Source: Burkholderiales bacterium
GTDB taxonomy: Bacteria > Pseudomonadota > Gammaproteobacteria > Burkholderiales > Burkholderiaceae_E
Length of the DNA: 64,000 bases
Direction of reading: 5' to 3'
Assembly: GCA_017307915.1 (NCBI GenBank)
Contig: JAFKGG010000363.1
Coordinates: 648-64,647 of the forward strand
The position numbers and the translations under genes are program-made. This document shows, one piece after another, positions 25,713-34,366 of the stretch. The first letter of the stretch is position 1. Every line of letters begins with the position of its first letter. The notes under the pieces are model-generated. The model had not been told where the DNA came from. It worked only from the letters and a program-made list of their open reading frames with translations, and made no database searches.

Positions 25713-27586
25713 CAAGCGCCGGCAATGACAAGGTGGTGCGCATCGGTGGTGCCTCGGGCTTCTGGGGCGACAGCAGCGTCGGTGCGCCGCAACTGGTGGC
25801 CAGTGGCGCCATCGACTATCTGGTGTTCGACTATCTGGCCGAGCTGACGATGTCGATCCTGGCCGGCGCGCGCTTGAAGAATCCCGAGGCCGGCTACGCC
25901 ACCGACTTCGTGACGACGGCGATGCGCTCGGTGCTGCGCGACGTGGCGGCGGCCGGCATCCGCGTCGTCAGCAATGCCGGCGGCGTCAACCCGCAGGCCT
26001 GCGCACGGGCGCTGGCGGCGCTGGCTGCCGAGCAGGGCGTGGCCGTGAAGATCGCCGTCGTCGAGGGCGACGACGTCAGCGGGCTGCTGCCGGCGCTGCG
26101 CGAAGAAGGCGTCACTGAAATGTTCAGCGGCGCCACGCTGCCGCCGAAGGTGCTCACCGCCAATGCATACCTGGGCGCGCAGCCGGTCAAGGCGGCGCTC
26201 GATGCGGGCGCGCAGATCGTCATCACCGGCCGCTGCGTCGATTCGGCGGTGACGCTGGGCGTATTGATGCACGAGTTCGGCTGGACACCCGATGATCTCG
26301 ATCCACTGGCCGGCGGCTGCCTGGCCGGCCACATCATCGAATGCGGCTGCCAGGCCACCGGCGGGCTGCACACCGATTGGGAATCGGTGCCTGACTGGGC
26401 AAACATCGGCTATCCGATCGTCGAGTGCCGCGCCGACGGCAGCTTCGTTGCGACCAAGCCGGCGGGCACCGGCGGCCTGGTCACGCCGGCCGTGGTCGGC
26501 GAGCAGATGCTGTATGAAATCGGCGATCCGGCTGCCTATCTGCTGCCCGACGTCATCTGCGACTTCACCGCCGTGACGATGGCGCAGGCAGGCGAAGCGC
26601 GCGTCGAGGTGCGCGGCGCGCGCGGGCGTGCGCCCAGTGCTTCGTACAAGGTCAGCGCCACTTATGTCGACGGCTTCAAGTCGAGCGCGCAGCTCACCAT
26701 CGTCGGCTTCGATGCGGTGGCCAAGGCGCGCCGCACCGGCGAATCGATTCTGCAACGCACGCGCGGGCTGTTCGAGCGGCTGAGCCTGGGCGACTATACG
26801 GCGGCCTATCTGGAAGTGCTCGGCGCCGAATCCTGCTATGGCCCGCATGCGCAGCCGGGTGCCTTGGTCACGCGCGAAGCGGTGCTGCGGCTCACCGTCA
26901 CGCATCGGCGCAAGGAAGCGCTGGAGCTGTTCGCCCGCGAGATCGCGCCGGCCGGCACCTCGTGGGCGCCGGGCACCACCGGAGCCGGCGGGCGCGCCTC
27001 GGTGTCGCCGTCGATCAAGCAGTTTGCGTTTTTGCTGGACAAGGCACGCGTGGCGGCCAATGTGTCGATCGATGGCGAATCGATCGGGGTGATCGAGCAG
27101 CGTTGGGCAGCAGGTGCTGTCGGCGCGGCTGGCAGCGGCACTGGGGCGGGCACCGGCGCCGGCACTCTGGACGCAAGCGCCGCGACGACGGCGGCGACGG
27201 GGGCGGCTGCGACAACTGCAACAACCGCGGCGACCGCAGACGCAGCCGCTCCCGGCATCGAAGTGCCGCTGATCCGCCTGGCCTACGGCCGCAGCGGCGA
27301 CAAGGGCGATACCTCGAACATCGGCATCATCGCGCGCCGCGCCGAATACCTGCCCGCACTGCGCGAGCAACTGACGCCGGCACGCGTTGCCGCGTTTCTG
27401 GCGCATCTGGTGGAAGGGCCGGTGACGCGCTACGAGGTGCCCGGCGTCGTCGGCTTCAACTTCGTCTGCGAGCGTGCACTGGGCGGTGGCGGTATGGCCT
27501 CGCTGCGCAACGATCCGCTAGGCAAGGGGATGGCCCAGATCCTGTTGTCGATGCCGGTGAGGGTCGATCCGGCGCTGCTCGACTGA
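25709..27586 (+). CDS. AtuA-family (DUF1446) acyl-CoA degradation protein
   Basis: 625 residues. The N-terminal DUF1446 domain spans about 8-460 (IGGASGFWGDSSVGA, DYLVFDYLAELTMSILA, VVSNAGGVNPQACA, ITGRCVDSAVTLGVLMHEFGW, GCLAGHIIECGCQATGG). After a Gly/Ala/Thr low-complexity linker (about 475-510) comes the small AtuA C-terminal domain (IRLAYGRSGDKGDTSNIGIIAR). AtuA is needed for acyclic terpene (citronellol/geraniol) breakdown in Pseudomonas, but relatives without the other atu genes are common and their reaction is not defined. Here it accompanies a CoA-transferase and a crotonase, so a CoA-ester pathway is likely. Confidence 0.85.
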   Translation: MTSAGNDKVVRIGGASGFWGDSSVGAPQLVASGAIDYLVFDYLAELTMSILAGARLKNPEAGYATDFVTTAMRSVLRDVAAAGIRVVSNAGGVNPQACARALAALAAEQGVAVKIAVVEGDDVSGLLPALREEGVTEMFSGATLPPKVLTANAYLGAQPVKAALDAGAQIVITGRCVDSAVTLGVLMHEFGWTPDDLDPLAGGCLAGHIIECGCQATGGLHTDWESVPDWANIGYPIVECRADGSFVATKPAGTGGLVTPAVVGEQMLYEIGDPAAYLLPDVICDFTAVTMAQAGEARVEVRGARGRAPSASYKVSATYVDGFKSSAQLTIVGFDAVAKARRTGESILQRTRGLFERLSLGDYTAAYLEVLGAESCYGPHAQPGALVTREAVLRLTVTHRRKEALELFAREIAPAGTSWAPGTTGAGGRASVSPSIKQFAFLLDKARVAANVSIDGESIGVIEQRWAAGAVGAAGSGTGAGTGAGTLDASAATTAATGAAATTATTAATADAAAPGIEVPLIRLAYGRSGDKGDTSNIGIIARRAEYLPALREQLTPARVAAFLAHLVEGPVTRYEVPGVVGFNFVCERALGGGGMASLRNDPLGKGMAQILLSMPVRVDPALLD

Positions 27587-27647
27587 CGCCGAGGATCAGC
27601 GGCCGGCGGGGCGCGGCGGCGTGAACGATCGGAGCGTGAGCAGCGCC

Positions 27648-27764
27648 TAGTCGAGATCGAAGCCTTCGTAGTCGTGAGCGGCGACCTCATCGCAGAACTC
27701 GCGATACTTGGGGGCGTCGCCCACGTAGATGAGCGCCCGCCGTGCAATGAAGGAAAGGGGCGCG
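27648..27764 (-). pseudogene. 3' remnant of a Baeyer-Villiger-type flavin monooxygenase
   Basis: On the minus strand, directly after the lipA stop, a frame reads IYVGDAPKYREFCDEVAA then HDYEGFDLD and a stop (TAG at 27650-27648). This strongly resembles the conserved C-terminus of flavin-containing/Baeyer-Villiger monooxygenases (Y-GG--YR--C-EVA--GYEGF). Codons have G/C third positions, so it was coding until recently. The rest of the gene would lie where lipA now stands, so this is a truncated relic. No start codon of its own except a GTG inside. Recognition is from memory of the family tail and should be checked. Confidence 0.45.
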
Positions 27765-28760
27765 TTACTGCGCCGGGCCGACCACTCCCGCCGCATGCGC
27801 CTGCTGGTCCGCGTGATAGGAAGAGCGCACCAGCGCCCCTACCGCCGCGTGCGAGAAACCCAGCGCATAGGCCTCGTCTTCGAGCTGCTTGAACACGTCG
27901 GGATGCACGTAGCGCCGCACCGGCAGATGCGAGTTCGACGGCGCCAGATACTGGCCGATGGTGATCATGTCGATGTCGTGCGCGCGCATGTCGCGCATCA
28001 CCTGCACGATCTCGTCGTCGGTTTCGCCCAGGCCCAGCATCAAGCCCGATTTGGTCGGCACGCCGGGCACGCGTTGCTTGAACTCGGCAAGCAGTTTCAG
28101 CGAATGCGCGTAGTCGGAACCGGGCCGTGCCTCGCGATACAGCCGCGGCACGGTTTCCAGGTTGTGGTTCATCACGTCGGGCGGCGCGGCTTCGAGAATG
28201 GCCAAGGCACGATCGAGGCGGCCGCGGAAGTCGGGCACCAGCACCTCGATCTGCGTGCGCGGCGACAGCTCGCGCACGCGGCGGATGCAGTCGACGAAGT
28301 GGCCGGCGCCGCCGTCGCGCAGGTCATCGCGATCGACGCTGGTGATCACCACGTACGACAGTTGCAAGGCCGCGATCGTGCGCGCCAGGTTCTCGGGCTC
28401 GTCGGCATCGAGCGGGTCGGGGCGGCCGTGGCCCACGTCGCAGAACGGGCAGCGCCGCGTGCACTTGTCGCCCATGATCATGAAGGTGGCCGTGCCCTTG
28501 CCGAAGCACTCGCCGATGTTCGGACACGAGGCTTCCTCGCACACCGTGTGCAGCTTGTGTTCGCGCAGGATCTGCTTGATCTCGTAGAAGCGCGTGTTGT
28601 GCGAGCCGGCGCGCACGCGGATCCAGTCGGGCTTTTTCAGCACCTCGGTGATCGGCACCACCTTGATCGGGATGCGCGAGGTCTTGCCGGCGCCTTTCTG
28701 CTTGGTGCTGGGATCGTAGGCGGTGCCGTCGATGGGCGACGGCTGCGGAGAAACGGTCAT
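27765..28760 (-). CDS. lipA: lipoyl synthase LipA
   Basis: 331 residues. Radical-SAM enzyme with both 4Fe-4S clusters: the auxiliary cluster motif [12 protein letters not shown] and the SAM cluster motif CTRRCPFC, plus the C-terminal RSSYHADQ Ser that ligates the auxiliary cluster. It inserts two sulfurs into octanoyl chains on lipoyl domains. Start ATG overlaps the lipB stop (ATGA), confirming a lipB-lipA operon. Confidence 0.97.
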   Translation of the reverse strand: MTVSPQPSPIDGTAYDPSTKQKGAGKTSRIPIKVVPITEVLKKPDWIRVRAGSHNTRFYEIKQILREHKLHTVCEEASCPNIGECFGKGTATFMIMGDKCTRRCPFCDVGHGRPDPLDADEPENLARTIAALQLSYVVITSVDRDDLRDGGAGHFVDCIRRVRELSPRTQIEVLVPDFRGRLDRALAILEAAPPDVMNHNLETVPRLYREARPGSDYAHSLKLLAEFKQRVPGVPTKSGLMLGLGETDDEIVQVMRDMRAHDIDMITIGQYLAPSNSHLPVRRYVHPDVFKQLEDEAYALGFSHAAVGALVRSSYHADQQAHAAGVVGPAQ

Positions 28761-29401
28761 GTCTTGCTTTCGATGTGCCCGGCCAACACGCGGCCGAAGG
28801 CTGCGGCCACTGCTGCGACGTCGGGTTCGGCGTCGCCGGTGCACTGGCGCAGATCGGTCACGGCCAAGCCCGGATAGCCGCAGGGGTCGATGCGGGAAAA
28901 CGGTTCGAGATCCATCGCCACGTTCAGCGCTACGCCGTGGTAGCTGCAACCGCGCGAGATCTTGATGCCCAGCGAGGCGATTTTAGCGCCGGCCGACCCG
29001 TCGGGCTGCGCCAGGTAGACGCCGGGCGCGGCCGGGCGACGGGTGGCGGCGACGCCGTAGCCGGCCAGCAGGTCGATGGCGGCGTCTTCGATGCGGCTGA
29101 CGAAGTCGCGCACCGTCAGGTGGCGCCGGCGCAGATCGATCATCAGATAGGCCACCACCTGCCCCGGGCCGTGATAGGTGACCTGGCCGCCACGCTCGGT
29201 GCGCAGCACCGGAATATCGCCCGGTGTGAGTACATGCTCTTCGCGAGAGGCTTGCCCCATCGTGTAGACGCTGGGGTGCTCGACCAACCAGATTTCGTCA
29301 GCCGCGGCCGGCTGGCGCTCGGCCGTGAAGCGGCGCATGGCGTCTAGCGTGGGCAGATAGTCGGTGGGGCGGAACGGGTGGATCAGGATCGGCGGAACCA
29401 T
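28757..29401 (-). CDS. lipB: octanoyl-ACP:protein transferase LipB
   Basis: 214 residues. Family motifs: [64 protein letters not shown] (catalytic Lys region) and [17 protein letters not shown]. LipB moves octanoate from ACP to lipoyl domains, then LipA adds sulfur. Normally DUF493, transaminase and carboxypeptidase genes lie immediately upstream; here they are 4.7 kb away behind inserted genes. Confidence 0.96.
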   Translation of the reverse strand: MVPPILIHPFRPTDYLPTLDAMRRFTAERQPAAADEIWLVEHPSVYTMGQASREEHVLTPGDIPVLRTERGGQVTYHGPGQVVAYLMIDLRRRHLTVRDFVSRIEDAAIDLLAGYGVAATRRPAAPGVYLAQPDGSAGAKIASLGIKISRGCSYHGVALNVAMDLEPFSRIDPCGYPGLAVTDLRQCTGDAEPDVAAVAAAFGRVLAGHIESKT

Positions 29402-29465
29402 TCGTGCACCTTAGCGCGAAACGGCTGAGTGTCCCAGCGCGCGCGGCCGCGTAACCGAGCGCAGA

Positions 29466-30416
29466 TCAAGGCTCAGGCAGCGGATGGCTGCGCATCCAAT
29501 CGGCCATGAATTCCAGCGCCGCACGCACCCGCCGTGGCATCGCGCGATGTGCCGGATACACCACCCAGACGCTCGGGCCTTCGGTTTCGAATTCCGGCAG
29601 CAGCCGCAGCAGGTTGCCGTTCTTCAGCTCGGTGGCTACCAGCGCACCCGGCATCTGCACGATGCCGGTGCCGGCCAGCGCCGCCATGATCAGTTGATAC
29701 GCGACGTCGCTCTTGATGCGGCCGCGCACGGCCCGCTCGTGCACGCCGCCGTCGGGCAGCGCGAAGCGCCATGGCCACTCGCTGCCTTGCGCATCGACCA
29801 GCGTGATGCAGTCGTGCGCGGCCAGTTCGTCGAGCGTGCGCGGCGCCAGCCGCCGCGCCAGATAGGACGGCGCTGCTACCGTGGCCAGCTTGCTGCCGCC
29901 GATCTTGCGGCCGGCCAGCGTTGCATCGTCGACTTCGCCGATCACCACCGCGCAATCGACGCGCTGCGAGTAGAAGTCGGCCAGCGTCTGCAACTGCACG
30001 AGCTGCACCGATAGCTCGGTGTGCGTGCGCAGGAACTCATGCAGCATCGGCATCATCAGATGAATGCCGATGGTGGGCGGCACGCCGATGCGCAGCAGCC
30101 CCTTCAATTGCCGGCTGGTTTCGGTGGCCAGCTCGCCGGCCTGCTGCATCAGCGCCAGGCCCTCGCGGCAGCGTTCATAGAACAGGTGGCCTTCATCGGT
30201 CATGCGCAGCCGGCGCGTGCTGCGCACCAGCAGCCGTACCCCCAGGTCGCGCTCGAGCCGGCTGACCGCCTTGCTCACCCCCGAAGCGGTGAGCCCGCCG
30301 TCGGCCGCCGCGCCGCTGAAGCTGCCGGCATCGACGGTGGCGACGAACAGGGTGGCGTCGGCCAGCGCGAACGGTGGCGTGGGCAAGGGCGTGGCGGCGG
30401 TGCTGTGCTTGTCCAT
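29466..30416 (-). CDS. LysR-family transcriptional regulator
   Basis: 316 residues from MDKHST (a start 39 nt upstream at 30455 is possible). The helix-turn-helix lies at about 20-75 (ATLFVATVDAGSFSGAAADGGLTASGVSKAVSRLERDLGVRLLVRSTR), followed by the periplasmic-binding-like effector domain (LLRIGVPPTIGIHLMMPMLHEFLR, LAALAGTGIVQMPGALVATEL, SVWVVYPAHRAMPRRVRAALEFMADW). This tail is typical of the CrgA/AaeR-like group. It is divergent from a small DUF4148 gene, 149 bp away. Target genes unknown. Confidence 0.9.
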   Translation of the reverse strand: MDKHSTAATPLPTPPFALADATLFVATVDAGSFSGAAADGGLTASGVSKAVSRLERDLGVRLLVRSTRRLRMTDEGHLFYERCREGLALMQQAGELATETSRQLKGLLRIGVPPTIGIHLMMPMLHEFLRTHTELSVQLVQLQTLADFYSQRVDCAVVIGEVDDATLAGRKIGGSKLATVAAPSYLARRLAPRTLDELAAHDCITLVDAQGSEWPWRFALPDGGVHERAVRGRIKSDVAYQLIMAALAGTGIVQMPGALVATELKNGNLLRLLPEFETEGPSVWVVYPAHRAMPRRVRAALEFMADWMRSHPLPEP

Positions 30417-30564
30417 GTCGGACAGCTTACACCCGAATTGCGGACTGACAGTCACTAATCAGTGGACTATGACCGCCTTACTCCCATCGATTTTGGACTG
30501 CACAATCCACCCCATCGACGCTCGCTGTGAACGCCGAGTCAAACGAAACCGCAAGGAAAGCATC

Positions 30565-30882
30565 ATGAAAACGCTGATCAACCAACTCGCTGCCGCTGCC
30601 GTTCTCGCCACGCTGGCCGGTGCCGCCACTGCCGCCCCGGTCGGCGAATGGATCGACTACCCGGGTCCGGTGCAGCAACTGACGCACAAGAGCCGCGCTG
30701 AAGTGCGCGCCGAGATCGGCACCGTCGACACGGCTTCGCCGTTCGTGACGCAGGGCGAATTCGTGCAACGCAACCCTGCCTACACGGCGCCCGCCGCGCG
30801 CAGCCGGATCGACGTGCGCAACGAAGGGCGCGAGGCGCAGAAGGCGCATGTCGGCGCCTTCGACCCGGACTACTTCGGTTGA
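30565..30882 (+). CDS. small secreted DUF4148-type protein
   Basis: 105 residues; AAGGAAAG ribosome site. Sec signal peptide MKTLINQLAAAAVLATLAGAATAAPVG. The mature part has the DUF4148-style repeat LTHKSRAEVRAEIGTVD ... GEFVQRNPAYTAPAARSRIDVRNEGR, in which RAEVRAE and NPAY are hallmark pieces. These small periplasmic proteins are abundant in Burkholderiales, function unknown. It is transcribed away from the LysR gene. Confidence 0.7.
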   Translation: MKTLINQLAAAAVLATLAGAATAAPVGEWIDYPGPVQQLTHKSRAEVRAEIGTVDTASPFVTQGEFVQRNPAYTAPAARSRIDVRNEGREAQKAHVGAFDPDYFG

Positions 30883-31057
30883 GCGCGATCGGGTACGCGC
30901 TGCCGGACGCCGTCTTGCGCGGCTGTCCTGGCTGTGTGGCCCGTGCCCGCTACTTTCCGCCTACCGGAAAGCGCCGCCGAATTGCTTAGCGTCGCCGGTC
31001 GCCGCTCCTAAACTGCCTGCGCACAATCAAGGCGCATCAGCGAGGAGGCGACCGAGC

Positions 31058-32035
31058 ATGAAACTGGCAAGCTTCGTCATCGACGGCCGCGATACGTTCG
31101 GCTTTCAGGCCGCACCGGGCCGCGTCGTGGAATGGGCCGCGGCCGCTGCGGCCTTCGGGCTGGATTGGCGCGATGGTCCGCGCGACATGCACGACTTCAT
31201 CGAGGCCGAGCCGGCGCGCCGGCAGGGCTGGCGCGAGCTGCATGATCGCGTCGTGGCCGAGCCGGGCCGCGTGCCCAGTCACGATGCCGATGCGCTGCAT
31301 TGGCGCGCACCGGTGCGGCGACCTTCGAAAATCTGCTGCCTGGCGCTGAACAACAGCGCCAACGTCGATCGCATCCTCAGCGGCCCGAAGCATCCGGCGA
31401 TATTCATCAAGCCGTCGAGCGCGCTGATCGGCCACGGCGAGGCAATCGAGTTGCGCGCCGCTTACGGCCGCGTGCACCCCGAGCCCGAGCTGGCGCTGGT
31501 GATCGGCCGGCGCGCCAAGAATGTGGCGGCGGCCGATGCGCTCGACTACGTGTTCGGCTATACGATCCACAACGATCTCACCGCGCCGACGATGCGCGGC
31601 GAAGACACCTTCCATTACCGCGCCATTCACCCGAAGAGCGGCGACGCCACGGCGATCGAATACGTCGATTCCCACGTCAGCTATCCCGGCCGCTACAAGT
31701 GCAGCGACACCTTCGCCGCGCTGGGGCCGTGGCTGGTGACGCGCGACGAGATTGCCGATCCGCATGCGCTGGACGTGAGCTGCCTGCACCAGGGCTCGCT
31801 GGTCACGCACGACAACACGGTCAACCTGTTCCACAAGGTGCCGCAAGTGATCGAGTTCATCTCGCACTACATGACGCTGCTGCCGGGCGACGTGGTGTCG
31901 ATGGGCACGGCGCTGCAGCGTTCGCCCGGTGGACGCGCGGTGCAGAACGTCGATCTGACCACGCTGGGCGGTCCGGTGGCGGTGACGATCCAGGGGCTCG
32001 GCACCCTGTCGAATCCGGTGCGAATGATCGATTGA
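31058..32035 (+). CDS. fumarylacetoacetate hydrolase-family protein
   Basis: 325 residues from the ATG after GAGGAG. The FAH domain covers about 85-320: KICCLALNNSANVDRI, IFIKPSSALIGHGEAIEL, and the metal-binding HPEPELALVIGRRAKNV followed by YVFGYTIHNDLTA. The Glu pair of PEPELALV and the Asp of NDLTA fit the Mg/Mn site. Such enzymes cleave C-C bonds of diketo acids or decarboxylate oxaloacetate-like substrates. It is 74 bp upstream of a Bug receptor. At 325 residues it is not the typical tyrosine-pathway FahA (about 420-430). Confidence 0.85.
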   Translation: MKLASFVIDGRDTFGFQAAPGRVVEWAAAAAAFGLDWRDGPRDMHDFIEAEPARRQGWRELHDRVVAEPGRVPSHDADALHWRAPVRRPSKICCLALNNSANVDRILSGPKHPAIFIKPSSALIGHGEAIELRAAYGRVHPEPELALVIGRRAKNVAAADALDYVFGYTIHNDLTAPTMRGEDTFHYRAIHPKSGDATAIEYVDSHVSYPGRYKCSDTFAALGPWLVTRDEIADPHALDVSCLHQGSLVTHDNTVNLFHKVPQVIEFISHYMTLLPGDVVSMGTALQRSPGGRAVQNVDLTTLGGPVAVTIQGLGTLSNPVRMID

Positions 32036-32109
32036 ACATGGCTCGCGCGTCCGGCGGGCGTCGTAGATACTCCGCCGGCCTCGCCGGGCGATCAACTTGG
32101 GAGACTTGC

Positions 32110-33087
32110 ATGCGACAGCTTCTGACATCCTGCCTGCGCTGGTGCGTCGCCGCGTCGGCTGCCCTGCTGCTGGCGGCGCCGGCGCAAGCCGCGTATCCGG
32201 AAAAAACGGTGCGCATCGTCGTACCGTGGGAACCGGGCGGCTCGGCCGACGTGTTTGCGCGCCAACTGGCCGATCATCTGGCGAAGGAGACGAACCAGTC
32301 GTTCGTCATCGAGAACAAGCCAGGTGCCTCGGGCAACATCGGTTCGGCCCAGGTGGCGCGTGCGCCGGCCGACGGTTATACGCTGTTGCTCGGTTCGATG
32401 AGCACGCACATCTTCCAGCCGGCGATTGGCGCGTCGGCGCCGTTCGATCCGATCGACAGCTTCACGCCGATCGCTCGACTCGGCTTCATCACCAATACGC
32501 TGGCGGTGCGCAGCGCGCTGCCGGTGAACAGCGTGAAAGAGCTGATCGACTACGCCAAGGCCAATCCGGGCAAGGTCTCGTATGCCTCGGCCGGCGTCGG
32601 CTCGTTCAATCACCTGAGCGCGGCGCTGTTCGAAAAGCGCGCCGGCATCGAACTGCTGCACGTGCCCTACAAAGGCGGCTCGAAGGCGGCGCTGGCCACG
32701 GCCTCGGGCGAAACCGACATGGTGTTCTCGTCGATCGGGCTGACCGCGCCGCATACCAAGAGCAATCGCCTGCGCATCCTGGCGGTGGCCGAGGCGCGGC
32801 GCAGCACGCTGCTGCCGAGCGCGCCCACGGTGGCCGATACGCTGCCCGGTTTCCAGGTGTCGATCTGGTATGGCCTGTTCGGACCCAAAGGCCTGCCCAC
32901 GGAAGTGACCGAGGCCTTGTCGCGCTGGGCCCAGAAGATGAGCGCCGACCCCGAGGCGCGCGCCAAGCTTGCGCAGGGCGGCGCCGAGTTCGACATCGTC
33001 ACCGGCAATCAGTTCCTGACGCAGATGCGCAGCGAAACGGCGAGCTGGAAGGCCTTCGCGACGCAGAACGGCATCAAGGCGCAGTAG
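32110..33087 (+). CDS. Bug-family (TTT) periplasmic solute receptor
   Basis: 325 residues. Signal peptide MRQLLTSCLRWCVAASAALLLAAPAQA, then YPEKTVRIVVPWEPGGSADVFARQLA, PADGYTLLLGS, VSYASAGVGSFNHLSAALFE and LLHVPYKGGSKAAL, all Bug motifs. It probably binds the carboxylate that the upstream FAH-family enzyme acts on; IclR regulator follows convergently. No membrane permease genes nearby. Confidence 0.9.
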   Translation: MRQLLTSCLRWCVAASAALLLAAPAQAAYPEKTVRIVVPWEPGGSADVFARQLADHLAKETNQSFVIENKPGASGNIGSAQVARAPADGYTLLLGSMSTHIFQPAIGASAPFDPIDSFTPIARLGFITNTLAVRSALPVNSVKELIDYAKANPGKVSYASAGVGSFNHLSAALFEKRAGIELLHVPYKGGSKAALATASGETDMVFSSIGLTAPHTKSNRLRILAVAEARRSTLLPSAPTVADTLPGFQVSIWYGLFGPKGLPTEVTEALSRWAQKMSADPEARAKLAQGGAEFDIVTGNQFLTQMRSETASWKAFATQNGIKAQ

Positions 33088-33162
33088 CGGTCGGGGCAGT
33101 CGTAGTCGCAGTGCTGGCGGGCCGGCCAGAGCGGCCCGCGCACCGCGATGGCCGCCCTGCGT

Positions 33163-34020
33163 TCAGCGCTGCAGCGTCATCTGCCGATAGCCTTCCAGCA
33201 CTTCGGCCGCCGTTTCGTTCAGGATCGGCACCATCTGGTTGACGAAGGCCGTGTTCACTGAACGCGCAAAGGCGGTCAGGCTCAGCACGGCCAGCACTTC
33301 ATCGCCGTCGGCCACCGGCACTGCGCAGGTGGCGCTGTCGTCGCGCTCGTGGCCGTCGCGCCCGTCTTCGTCGCCGTCGCGCTCGTCCCCACGGCCGTTA
33401 TCTTGGCCCTTGCCGGCGCCGGGTTCTTTTTCGCGACGCTTGCGGCGCCGCCCCGCGCCGCGCGCCGGCGGCGTGCGCAACGCATAGCCGTCGCGGCGCA
33501 CGTCGGCCAGCCGCGCCTGCGCTTCGGCGTCGATGCCGTCGGGAAACAGCGCCTGCTGCTCGGCCTGCGGGCAATGCGCAAGATAGGCGAGCCCCACCGC
33601 CGAAGTTTTCAGCGAATGCCGGCGCCCGTAAGTGGTCGGGCGCACCGCCAGCGGGCTGTAGGGCATCGTGCTGAAGCGGATCACCATCTGCGAACCGTCG
33701 AGCGTGGCAATCGCCAATGGCCAGCGGATCTGCTTGGTGGTGCGGATCAGGCACGGGATGGCGACGTTGACCACGTTCAGCCGTTCACTGAAGCCGTCGC
33801 TCAGCTCGCGCACCTTCGGGGTGATCTGATAACTGCCGCGCTCGGCCACCGCGCGCACGTAGCCGTCGGCGCGCAAGGTGTCGAGCAGGCGCGAGAGGGT
33901 CGATTTCGGCAGGCCGGTTTGCAGATGCAGCTCGTGCAGCGTCGAGTGCATGCGCGTATTGAGGCAGCGCAGCAACTGCAACACGCGCGAGGCGGCGCGA
34001 ACGCCAGAGTCTGCCGACAC
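33163..34020 (-). CDS. IclR-family regulator with a charged insert
   Basis: 285 residues. Winged helix at about 8-70 (RVLQLLRCLNTRMHSTLHELHLQTGLPKSTLSRLLDTLRADGYV), then the GAF-like effector domain. Residues about 185-229 are an insert made almost entirely of Arg, Lys, Asp, Glu and Gly (RRRKRREKEPGAGKGQ and following), replacing a short loop found in normal IclR proteins. The domain resumes with CAVPVADGDEVLAVLSLTAF. The insert corresponds to imperfect CGTCGC/CGCTCG-type repeats in the DNA, so it may have grown by slippage. Probably controls the convergent FAH/Bug genes. Confidence 0.85.
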   Translation of the reverse strand: MSADSGVRAASRVLQLLRCLNTRMHSTLHELHLQTGLPKSTLSRLLDTLRADGYVRAVAERGSYQITPKVRELSDGFSERLNVVNVAIPCLIRTTKQIRWPLAIATLDGSQMVIRFSTMPYSPLAVRPTTYGRRHSLKTSAVGLAYLAHCPQAEQQALFPDGIDAEAQARLADVRRDGYALRTPPARGAGRRRKRREKEPGAGKGQDNGRGDERDGDEDGRDGHERDDSATCAVPVADGDEVLAVLSLTAFARSVNTAFVNQMVPILNETAAEVLEGYRQMTLQR

Positions 34021-34069
34021 GTCGATCGTCCTGCGCTGCGATCCTTGCCTGACCGTGCCGGGCTCCGGC

Positions 34070-34366
34070 TCAGAGCACGACCTTGACCAGCGGATGCGCG
34101 GCCAGCTCGCGGTACAAAGCTTCGAGCTGCACGCGCGACTCGATGCGCACCACGGCGGTCAGGCTCAGATAGGTGCCTTGCCGCGAGGCGCGAAACTCGA
34201 TCGTCGCCGGATCGAAATCGGGCGCATGGTCGGCGATCACGGCGGCGATCGTCTGCGCGAATTCATCGACGCGCCGCCCCATGATCTTCAATGGGAAATC
34301 GACCGGAAACTCGAGCAGTTGCTCGAGCCGGTCGAACACGTTCGACGCGGGCTGATCGTCGCTCAT
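34070..34366 (-). CDS. DUF493 (YbeD-like) protein
   Basis: 98 residues. DUF493 ferredoxin-like fold: LLEFPVDFPLKIMGRRVDEFAQTIAAVI ... IEFRASRQGTYLSLTAVVRIESRVQLEALYRELAAHPLVKVVL. YbeD family members sit between dacA and lipB in many proteobacteria and are thought to be regulatory. Here the transaminase stop overlaps its start by 1 nt, but lipB no longer follows. Confidence 0.92.
   Translation of the reverse strand: MSDDQPASNVFDRLEQLLEFPVDFPLKIMGRRVDEFAQTIAAVIADHAPDFDPATIEFRASRQGTYLSLTAVVRIESRVQLEALYRELAAHPLVKVVL

Noticed and set aside
31058..32035. fumarylacetoacetase completing the homogentisate pathway
   Set aside because: At 325 residues it is shorter than FahA, lacks its N-terminal domain, is 10 kb from the locus and sits under a different regulator.
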